From: Lachnospiraceae bacterium
Lineage (GTDB): Bacteria > Bacillota > Clostridia > Lachnospirales > Lachnospiraceae
Assembly: GCA_017404585.1 (NCBI GenBank)
Contig: JAFRCB010000283.1
Location: 1 to 6,085, forward strand
Direction of reading: 5' to 3'
DNA: 6,085 nucleotides
The notes under the pieces were generated by a model that saw only the letters and a list, made by a program, of their open reading frames with translations, was not told where the DNA came from and did not search any database. Of this stretch, positions 1 through 4,683 are shown one piece after another (the first letter of the stretch is position 1; every line of letters begins with the position of its first letter). Position numbers and translations under genes: made by a program.

Positions 1-476
1 CCGATTCTGATTTCCATTCTGTGAACGGAATCGTTTATGCGTCCTTCCCGATCAACATGAGCGGCAAGCTCGTAAAAGGTCTCTGGATGAGATTCGAGAA
101 CGGCAAGGCAGTCGACTGCGGCGCTGATGAAGGCGCTGACGCTCTCAGAGAAGCACTTTTCCGCGACGAGACCACCAGACAGCTGGGGGAGATTGCACTG
201 GTATCCAAGCAGTCACCCATCAAGAAAACCGGCCGCATATTCTATAACGGTCTTATCGACGAGAACGCCGCCTGCCACATAGCATTCGGCACGTCCTTCC
301 CTGACTGTGTCAAGGGCGGCACCGAGATGACCCGCGAACAGCTCATAGAACTGGGAGTCAACCATTCCGTGAGCCATAACGATATCATGATCGGAACGGA
401 CGATTTCATGATCACCGGCATTACACATGACGGTCGTGAGATCCCCGTCATGGAACACGGAGATTTCGTACTATAA
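1..476 (+). CDS. M29-family metallo-aminopeptidase, C-terminal part (5' truncated by window)
   Basis: This is the last ~157 residues of a cytosolic metal-dependent aminopeptidase of family M29 (AmpS/PepS/aminopeptidase T type), which removes N-terminal residues from peptides. The frame begins at base 3 and has no stop before the window edge. The GTG at 21 is internal: the upstream codons give DSDFHS and run into VNGIVYASFP, a segment typical of the family. Seen directly: LGEIALV, FYNGLIDENAACHIAFG and GVNHSVSHNDIMIG. Numbering from the GTG, E57, H86, H119 and D121 have spacings of 29, 33 and 2. These match the spacings I recall for the family metal ligands Glu316, His345, His378 and Asp380. 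The remaining ligand, equivalent to Glu250, would lie upstream of the window. Full family members are about 370-410 residues. The C-terminus (VMEHGDFVL) looks complete. Family assignment is secure; peptide specificity is not known. Confidence 0.93.
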   Translation, partial: DSDFHSVNGIVYASFPINMSGKLVKGLWMRFENGKAVDCGADEGADALREALFRDETTRQLGEIALVSKQSPIKKTGRIFYNGLIDENAACHIAFGTSFPDCVKGGTEMTREQLIELGVNHSVSHNDIMIGTDDFMITGITHDGREIPVMEHGDFVL

Positions 477-512
477 ACTGATCTGACGCACAAATAATTA
501 TAAAAATACTTG

Positions 513-564
513 AGGGTGAAGCAGACCGTTCCGTACTGTATAATGAATCTCAGGTCTGCACCTT
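513..564. repeat. imperfect inverted repeat centred on a possible -10 box
   Basis: GCAGACC (521-527) is the exact reverse complement of GGTCTGC (553-559). The arms extend outward past a 3-nt bulge (518-520) by AGGGT (513-517) facing ACCTT (560-564), one pair being G:U. The 25-nt centre contains TATAAT at 539-544. The dyad may be an operator over the promoter. Alternatively it may be a weak terminator for the aminopeptidase gene, although the sequence after the right arm (ATTCTAAAGG) is a poor U-tract. Confidence 0.45.
516..544 (+). promoter_or_regulatory. possible sigma-A promoter for the 689 gene
   Basis: A perfect TATAAT lies at 539-544. At the 17-bp spacing the -35 position holds GTGAAG (516-521), a poor match to TTGACA. 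The better-looking TTGAGG (510-515) is 23 bp away, too far for a normal promoter. If real, the promoter is weak or activator-dependent, and transcription would start near 551, giving a leader of about 138 nt before the next gene. Confidence 0.35.
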
Positions 565-590
565 ATTCTAAAGGAAGGAGCATTGTTTTT

Positions 591-620
591 ATGACCAGGA
601 AGTATGTGATCGCTCAGTAG
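591..620 (+). CDS. possible 9-residue leader peptide
   Basis: An ATG at 591 opens a 9-codon frame, MTRKYVIAQ, ending at TAG 618-620. It is preceded by a strong ribosome binding sequence, GGAAGGAG (573-580), at a spacing of 10 nt. I do not recognise the peptide. What makes it worth listing is its position: its last two sense codons (GCT CAG) form the left arm of one hairpin, and its stop codon lies in that hairpin's loop (GCTCAG 612-617, TAGT, CTGAGC 622-627). The right arm also belongs to a competing 11-bp stem. This is the layout of leader peptides that control downstream genes by ribosome position. The frame could still be chance, since the region is short and no homologues were compared. 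Confidence 0.33.
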   Translation: MTRKYVIAQ

Positions 621-660
621 TCTGAGCTTAAATCCTGATAATTGAATCGTAAGCTCAGAC
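612..660 (+). promoter_or_regulatory. mutually exclusive hairpins in the leader of the 689 gene
   Basis: GTCTGAGCTTA (620-630) and TAAGCTCAGAC (650-660) are a perfect 11-bp inverted repeat with a 19-nt loop. The same central segment also pairs with GCTCAG (612-617) to form a 6-bp stem with the 4-nt loop TAGT. Only one of the two can form at a time. No U-tract follows either stem, so transcription termination is unlikely. Control of translation or protein binding to the DNA palindromes are the two plausible roles. Confidence 0.5.
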
Positions 661-673
661 GAATCCTGATGAT
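631..673 (+). repeat. 12-bp near-perfect direct repeat, 31-bp period
   Basis: AATCCTGATAAT (631-642) recurs as AATCCTGATGAT (662-673) with one mismatch. The first copy lies in the loop of the 11-bp stem and the second lies just after that stem. Both contain TCCTGAT, which can pair with ATTAGGA at the ribosome binding site of the downstream gene, with one G:U pair. The repeat may therefore be a duplicated anti-Shine-Dalgarno element or paired protein-binding sites. Confidence 0.4.
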
Positions 674-685
674 CATTAGGAGGAG
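664..685 (+). promoter_or_regulatory. ribosome binding site inside a hairpin
   Basis: AGGAGGAG (678-685) is the ribosome binding site for the ATG at 689. TCCTGAT (664-670) pairs with ATTAGGA (675-681) around the loop GATC, a 7-bp stem with one G:U pair that buries the first part of the site. The strong Shine-Dalgarno fixes the start of the next gene at 689. The hairpin suggests that its translation may be held down until the stem opens. Confidence 0.5.
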
Positions 686-688
686 CAC

Positions 689-970
689 ATGAGCTATATC
701 CGGGCGGACAGAATCCTACCCAGAGAATTATTAGAAGCGATTCAGCAGTATGTAGACGGAGAGATCATTTATATCCCAAAGAAAGAGAAACGGTCCTGGG
801 GAAGCGGAACATCCTCTAAAGAGTTCTTCCGCGAACGGAATGAAAGGATCTACGAAGCTTATCAGAACGGTATAAGCACAAAAGAGCTCTCCCGTACATT
901 TTCTCTGTCCGAAAAAAGCATTCAAAGGATCCTGCGAAAGCTGAGATCTGCCGAAGCTGCAGAGGAATGA
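689..970 (+). CDS. CD3324-family-like helix-turn-helix protein (Mor-like), 93 aa
   Basis: This is a small, probably DNA-binding cytosolic protein. The N-terminal half carries ILPRELLEAIQQYVDGE followed by IIYIPKKE (residues 9-33), the signature I associate with the clostridial CD3324 family, whose fold is related to Mor-type transcription activators. Residues 57-84 (AYQNGISTKELSRTF, then SLSEKSIQRILRK) form a convincing helix-turn-helix with the recognition helix at about 73-83. The highly charged middle (KKEKRSWGSG, 31-40) looks like a linker. Its length fits the family. The start at ATG 689 follows AGGAGGAG at close spacing. The leader upstream is highly structured, so expression is probably controlled after transcription initiation. 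Its target is unknown; as a gene placed directly before the acetyltransferase-hydrolase pair, it may regulate those genes or itself. The family call rests on remembered sequence patterns. Confidence 0.8.
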   Translation: MSYIRADRILPRELLEAIQQYVDGEIIYIPKKEKRSWGSGTSSKEFFRERNERIYEAYQNGISTKELSRTFSLSEKSIQRILRKLRSAEAAEE

Positions 971-1015
971 AAAGAAATAATGCTGGATCATACGCAAAAC
1001 AGATTTAGATTCGCA

Positions 1016-1051
1016 CATAGCCGGCGACTGAAAGACCCAGTCCCGGCTATG
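1016..1051 (+). other. 14-bp intergenic hairpin without a U-tract
   Basis: CATAGCCGG (1016-1024) pairs with CCGGCTATG (1043-1051), and after a single bulged C (1025) GACTG (1026-1030) pairs with CAGTC (1038-1042). The 7-nt loop is AAAGACC. All 14 pairs are Watson-Crick. The next bases are GAAAACTATT, and the opposite strand has no T-run either, so this is not a classical intrinsic terminator. It lies 11 nt before the ribosome binding site of the 1077 gene. It may act as an mRNA end-stabiliser or processing point, or as a protein or RNA-binding site between the two genes. Confidence 0.65.
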
Positions 1052-1076
1052 AAAACTATTACGGAGAAAATTAATC

Positions 1077-2567
1077 ATGATAATTAGACTGGAACCTATA
1101 AATGACAGCAACAGAGATGCTGTTCTTGCCCTTTCCGTGCGGGAAGATCAGCCCTTCGTCGCAACGAATGAAGTTTCACTGTGGCAGGCGGATGAGGCTA
1201 ACGCGGAGCAGCCCGGTGTGGCCCGGCCCTTTGCCATCTATGCGGACGAGAAGCTGGTGGGCTTTTGTATGTTCGTATTCAACCCGGAAGAGGAAGACGA
1301 AGACGACCGCTACTGGTTCTGGCGCTTTATGATCGACAAAAGCGAGCAGGGCAAGGGCTACGGCCAGGCCGCCCTGCAGGAGATCATCAAATACTTCAAG
1401 AAAAACGGCGCCGACCGGCTCTTCCTGTCCACCGAGCCGGAGAACGAGCTGGGCCTGCACATCTATCACAAAGCCGGCTTCCGGGAGACCGGCATCATCG
1501 ACGGTGACGAGGCCGTCTTGATGCGGATGCTCAAAGGTCCAAACCGGATCATCAAGAATGTCTACGGCGTCGATGTGGATAAGGCCATGCGCATCAAGGG
1601 CAAGAAGGGCTACGGCGTCAGCATTGCCGTCCAAGGCGGAGACGGCGATTTCCTCACCTACTGCGCCGGCAGCGGACGCTATGGCGAGGACTTCCCGGTG
1701 AACCCGGACATGCTGTTCCAGGCGGGCTCCGTCTCGAAGCCCATGTTCGCCCTGACCCTGCTGCGCTACGTGGACAAGGGCCTCATCGACCTTGACGCGG
1801 ATCTCTCCGGCGTGATGCCGGAATTCGTCAAAAAAGGCCCGGTGAGCTTTGCCGCCCTTTTGAGCCACACGGCAGGCTACAACCTGCATGGCTTCCCCGG
1901 CTATCCCGCAAAGCACAAGCCGCTTTCGCTCGAGGACGTGCTGAGCGGCAAGGGCGTCACGCCCAGGCTCCGCAGGATCCGTCCCTACGGTAAACAGCAC
2001 ATGTACTCCGGCGGCGGCATCACGCTGGCACAACTCGCCTTTGAGCGCATCACCGGCACGACCCTCCGCGAAGCCTTCCAAAAGGAAGTTGCCGAGCCTC
2101 TGGGGCTGAAGCGCACCGGCTTTTTCCAGCCGCTGGATGAGGAACTGGTTTCCAACGCCGCGTTCGGTTTCAGGCTGGCGCAGAAGGAAGACCCTGCACA
2201 CGGCTATCACTATTATCCCGAGCTCGCCGCTGCAGGGCTTTGGACCACTCCGACGGAACTGGTCAAGATCGGCCTGGAGCTTTCAAAGAGCTACCGTAAA
2301 GGCGGCCTCCTCAAAAAGAAGACAGCGCGGCGCATGATGACGCCGGTCATGGACGGCTACGGCCTCTGTCTCGACGTTTGGGAATCGGAAGCCCGCAAGG
2401 ACAGCGTTGCCGGTCACGGCGGGGAGAATTGGGGCTTTCTGACCAGCTGGGTCTTTTCCCGCAAAAAAGATATCTGCGTTGCCGTCATGTACAACAACGT
2501 CACGGAAGCCGCCGACGAAGCGATGAATGACATCGCCTGTGAAATCTACAAAAATGCAAAAGAATAA
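1077..2567 (+). CDS. GNAT acetyltransferase fused to a class C beta-lactamase-fold serine hydrolase, 496 aa
   Basis: Residues 1-152 form a GNAT acetyltransferase domain resembling the spermidine acetyltransferase BltD: FAIYADEKLVGFCMF (52-66), YWFWRFMIDK (79-88), the acetyl-CoA loop QGKGYG (91-96) and IYHKAGF (129-135). Residues 160-496 form a serine hydrolase of the penicillin-binding class C/S12 fold: FQAGSVSK with nucleophile S218 and K221, LLSHTAGY (261-268), YSGGG with Y310 in the YxN position, and GHGG (446-449) in the KTG position. The frame is continuous through the junction (KGPNRIIKNVYGVDV), so this is a real fusion in this sequence. No signal peptide or membrane segment is seen, so it is probably cytosolic. 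GGAG at 1063-1066 supports the ATG at 1077. The body of the gene is GC-richer than the gene before it. The linked domains suggest acetylation and hydrolysis of one compound or peptide; the substrate is unknown. Lacking a signal peptide, it is unlikely to be a conventional beta-lactam resistance enzyme. Confidence 0.9.
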   Translation: MIIRLEPINDSNRDAVLALSVREDQPFVATNEVSLWQADEANAEQPGVARPFAIYADEKLVGFCMFVFNPEEEDEDDRYWFWRFMIDKSEQGKGYGQAALQEIIKYFKKNGADRLFLSTEPENELGLHIYHKAGFRETGIIDGDEAVLMRMLKGPNRIIKNVYGVDVDKAMRIKGKKGYGVSIAVQGGDGDFLTYCAGSGRYGEDFPVNPDMLFQAGSVSKPMFALTLLRYVDKGLIDLDADLSGVMPEFVKKGPVSFAALLSHTAGYNLHGFPGYPAKHKPLSLEDVLSGKGVTPRLRRIRPYGKQHMYSGGGITLAQLAFERITGTTLREAFQKEVAEPLGLKRTGFFQPLDEELVSNAAFGFRLAQKEDPAHGYHYYPELAAAGLWTTPTELVKIGLELSKSYRKGGLLKKKTARRMMTPVMDGYGLCLDVWESEARKDSVAGHGGENWGFLTSWVFSRKKDICVAVMYNNVTEAADEAMNDIACEIYKNAKE

Positions 2568-2582
2568 AGGAGAACTGATTTT

Positions 2583-3959
2583 ATGGATAAACACACAATG
2601 ATGGAAAATCTGGCCCGCGAGCTGAAGGAAAAGGACAGCTTCAATGGGGCATGGCTCTATGCCGAAAATGGTGAGATCGTGTCCAAGGGCGTTCTCGGCT
2701 TCCGGGATCCCGAAGATACGCTCCCGATCGCGGAGGATACGATCTTCCAGCTCGCTTCCGTCACCAAGCAGTTCACGGCGGCAGCGGTCATGCTGGTCCG
2801 GCGGGAAGGCCTGCTCGACTTTGGCGACGAGATCACGAAGTTCTTCCCTGAACTCACCGCTTATAAGGGCGTGACGGTCCGGCATCTGCTGACCCACACG
2901 AGCGGCATTCCCGATTATTTTGACGATGCGGATTGGTTTATCAAGATCTGGAAAGAAGAGAAACGGGTGCCGGGCAACGACGAGATCCCGCGCTTCCTCT
3001 GCGAAACCGAGGCGAAACCGTACTTCGCCCCGGGGGAAGGCCTGCATTACTCCAACACCGGTTACAACCTGCTGGCGCTGCTCGTGGAGCGGCTCTCCGG
3101 CGTTCCCTTTGAAGAGTTCCTGCAGAAGAACATTTTCGAGCCTGCAGGGATGACCTCCACCCGCTGCTGCCATATCCGCCGGGACGGTATTCCGTTTGAA
3201 AATTACGCTCAGGCGACGGTGTATGATGACGGAAAATGCGTGGCTGACATCGACTCCGCAGAGGAAGGCGACGTAGTTGCCTTTGACGGTCTGAACGGCG
3301 ACGATAATGTGTACACCAACATCTTTGACATGCTCAGATGGGACAGGGCGCTTCGTGAAGGCAAGGTTCTTACCTTGGAAGAGCAGAAGCTCATGTACAC
3401 CCCCGCAAAACTGAACAGCGGCGAGGATGCTGTTTACGATGAGGATGATAGGCTTGGCTACGGTTTCGGCTGGGCTATTGGCCGTGACGAGGAGCATGGG
3501 CTCGTCGTCAGCCACAGCGGCGGCATGCCGGGCGTCTCTACCTGGTTCGAGCGTTTTATCGACGCGGACAGGGTCCTTGTGATCCTCAGCTGCAGGGATT
3601 ACAGGGATGTCAGAGCGTATCTGGGCTACTGGGATGGCATGGAAGCGGTCGCAAGGGACAAGGAACCCGGGCCCATCGTCTCCATCGAGGATATCGCGGT
3701 CAAGGATCCCGACAAGTCAAAATGGGAGAGCTTCTGCGGCAAATATGAGCACCCCGGGGATGCCGACTTCATCGTTGACGAGGTCTTCATGAAAGACGGC
3801 GAGCTCCATGCCAAGGCCATAGACGAAGACGGGGATGAGATGAGCTTCCGGCTCTATCCCCGCGGCGAGACCGAGTTTGGCCTCAAGGGCGGCATGCTCA
3901 CTCTGACTGTCGGTGACTGGTGCCTGATGTTCGACGTTCTCTCATGCAAGAAGCTGTGA
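2583..3959 (+). CDS. serine hydrolase, class C beta-lactamase/S12 family, with C-terminal beta domain, 458 aa
   Basis: This is a complete hydrolase with all three motifs of the fold: FQLASVTK with nucleophile S59 and K62, LLTHTSGIPD (102-111), YSN at 156-158 with general-base Y156, and HSGG at 311-314. Members act as esterases, D-amino-acid peptidases or amidases; few are true beta-lactamases. Residues of about 365-458 form a separate region rich in alternating strands (FCGKYEHPGDADFIVD, then LTLTVGDWCLMFD), like the lipocalin-like C-terminal domains of some S12 proteins. There is no signal peptide, so it is predicted cytosolic. It follows the fusion gene by 15 bp, and its ribosome binding site AAAGGAGA (2566-2573) overlaps that gene's stop, so the two are co-transcribed. 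Its catalytic domain is a distant paralogue of the fused one, not a recent copy. Probable partner in the same pathway; substrate unknown. Confidence 0.92.
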   Translation: MDKHTMMENLARELKEKDSFNGAWLYAENGEIVSKGVLGFRDPEDTLPIAEDTIFQLASVTKQFTAAAVMLVRREGLLDFGDEITKFFPELTAYKGVTVRHLLTHTSGIPDYFDDADWFIKIWKEEKRVPGNDEIPRFLCETEAKPYFAPGEGLHYSNTGYNLLALLVERLSGVPFEEFLQKNIFEPAGMTSTRCCHIRRDGIPFENYAQATVYDDGKCVADIDSAEEGDVVAFDGLNGDDNVYTNIFDMLRWDRALREGKVLTLEEQKLMYTPAKLNSGEDAVYDEDDRLGYGFGWAIGRDEEHGLVVSHSGGMPGVSTWFERFIDADRVLVILSCRDYRDVRAYLGYWDGMEAVARDKEPGPIVSIEDIAVKDPDKSKWESFCGKYEHPGDADFIVDEVFMKDGELHAKAIDEDGDEMSFRLYPRGETEFGLKGGMLTLTVGDWCLMFDVLSCKKL

Positions 3960-4023
3960 GCGTATTGCCGAATAAAAGAGAACAAAAGGAAACGGAATAT
4001 ACAATCGAGGATCTGACGAAAGA

Positions 4024-4066
4024 AGAAGCTGGAGACTGATACGTGAATCAGCCTCCGGCTTTTCTT
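4024..4066 (+). terminator. intrinsic terminator of the hydrolase unit
   Basis: AAGCTGGAG (4026-4034) pairs with CTCCGGCTT (4053-4061), one pair being G:U. After an A-C mismatch, CTGAT (4036-4040) pairs with ATCAG (4047-4051) around the loop ACGTGA. TTTTCTT (4060-4066) follows. This is a convincing Rho-independent terminator 65 bp after the second hydrolase gene, and it separates that unit from the HxlR operon. Confidence 0.88.
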
Positions 4067-4152
4067 AATGCGTAGCAAACAACACAAAAACGTCTTACGG
4101 GATTTCGGACACTCATGTCAGTGTGCTGCAAAACAATATACTAATTATTCTT

Positions 4153-4179
4153 GAGTAGGTATGATTTTCATATTTACTC
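4153..4179. promoter_or_regulatory. 27-bp palindromic operator, probably for the HxlR regulator
   Basis: GAGTAGGTATGA (4153-4164) and TCATATTTACTC (4168-4179) are inverted copies around a central TTT. Ten of 12 positions match, and the two mismatches are adjacent (GG against TT). The right arm covers the proposed -35 box. The site lies 79 bp before an HxlR-family gene, a family that binds palindromes as dimers and often represses its own promoter. I infer autoregulation. Confidence 0.6.
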
Positions 4180-4201
4180 TAATTTACATATTTGGTATTA
4201 T
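4173..4201 (+). promoter_or_regulatory. promoter of the HxlR-nitroreductase operon
   Basis: The -35 box TTTACT (4173-4178, 4 of 6 matches) and the -10 box TATTAT (4196-4201, 5 of 6 matches) are separated by exactly 17 bp in an AT-rich stretch. Transcription would start near 4208, giving a leader of about 50 nt. Overlap of the -35 with the palindrome at 4153-4179 suggests repression by blocking RNA polymerase. TTTACA at 4183-4188 is a better -35 sequence but has no -10 at a suitable distance. Confidence 0.55.
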
Positions 4202-4241
4202 ATCCATGGAGTCAAAACGATTCCATAGGAATTGCAAAGAT

Positions 4242-4247
4242 AAGGAG
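4242..4247 (+). promoter_or_regulatory. ribosome binding site deciding the HxlR start
   Basis: AAGGAG lies 10 nt before the ATG at 4258. The same frame is open further upstream to a TTG at 4192, but that TTG overlaps the promoter region, has no ribosome binding site, and would add 22 residues unlike the family. The ATG at 4258 is therefore the start. Confidence 0.8.
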
Positions 4248-4257
4248 CAGATCAAAA

Positions 4258-4614
4258 ATGAGCATAAATGCGGAAACAGCCGTATGCAGCGGCGTTTGCC
4301 CATGCGCATCACCCTGTCCTATCGGAGAATCGCTTAAGGTCGTCGGCGGAAAATGGAAGATGCGTATCATCTGTACTCTTTTTGCAGACGGGACACAGAG
4401 ATACAACGATCTGGTACGTAAGACCAAAGGCATTACCAACGCAATGTTATCTTCCTCCCTGAAAGAGCTGGAAGCTGACGGGATCATAACGCGCCATCAA
4501 TATGAGGAGATACCTCCGAGAGTAGAATACTCTCTCACAGAACACGGAATGGCCTTATCGCCCATCCTGCATCAGCTTGCCCTCTGGTCAGCAGAAGGAG
4601 CAAAGCAGTCCTGA
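4258..4614 (+). CDS. HxlR-family transcriptional regulator with cysteine-rich N-terminus, 118 aa
   Basis: This is a winged-helix dimeric DNA-binding regulator of the HxlR family. Seen: CPIGESLKVVGGKWKMRII (20-38), the dimer and first-helix region; TQRYNDLVRKTKGITNAML (46-64), the helix-turn-helix; SLKELEADGIITRHQYEEI (67-85), the wing; and PPRVEYSLTEHG (86-97), a family hallmark. C20 is in the position of the conserved redox-sensing cysteine used by YodB and HypR. Unusually, it is preceded by C10, C14 and C16 (pattern C-x3-C-x-C-x3-C), with a further C39. This suggests disulfide switching or metal or Fe-S binding, though neither is shown by sequence alone. It lies 69 bp before a nitroreductase gene, as in the HypR-HypO and YodB-YodC pairs. 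The palindrome at 4153-4179 probably mediates autoregulation. Confidence 0.93.
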   Translation: MSINAETAVCSGVCPCASPCPIGESLKVVGGKWKMRIICTLFADGTQRYNDLVRKTKGITNAMLSSSLKELEADGIITRHQYEEIPPRVEYSLTEHGMALSPILHQLALWSAEGAKQS

Positions 4615-4683
4615 CCACACACAAAGAGCAGCTGAACTCTTAAAAAAGGAAGGCACAGGAACACAACCTGGAAAGGCAATCAA

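Noticed and set aside
21..476. GTG at 21 as the start of a 151-aa protein
   Set aside because: The frame is open to the window edge and the upstream codons fit the M29 family. The protein would lack a metal ligand and have no ribosome binding site, so the gene is simply cut by the window.
612..660. tRNA or known riboswitch in the leader
   Set aside because: GCTCAGTAG recalls a tRNA D-arm, but no acceptor, anticodon or T-arm can be formed, and no riboswitch consensus that I know is present.
1016..1051. Intrinsic terminator after the 689 gene
   Set aside because: The stem is strong, but no T-run follows on either strand, so it is listed as a hairpin of unknown role.
1176..2210. 344-codon open frame on the minus strand opposite the fusion gene
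   Set aside because: It is antisense to clear GNAT and hydrolase motifs, has no family-like sequence, and is explained by the GC-rich codon pattern of the + strand gene.
2283..3515. 410-codon open frame on the minus strand across both hydrolase genes
   Set aside because: It spans the junction of two well-supported + strand genes, shows no recognisable domain, and is a by-product of their base composition.
1077..3959. Beta-lactam resistance genes
   Set aside because: Both proteins have the class C fold but no signal peptide. The fold is shared by many esterases and peptidases, so resistance cannot be claimed.
4109..4124. ACACT-N6-AGTGT inverted repeat as a second operator
   Set aside because: The arms are only 5 bp, unlike the 4153-4179 palindrome, and no promoter element lies at a matching position. 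A chance occurrence is likely.
4192..4257. TTG at 4192 as the HxlR start
   Set aside because: It lies within the promoter, lacks a ribosome binding site and adds unfamiliar sequence. The ATG at 4258 has AAGGAG at good spacing.
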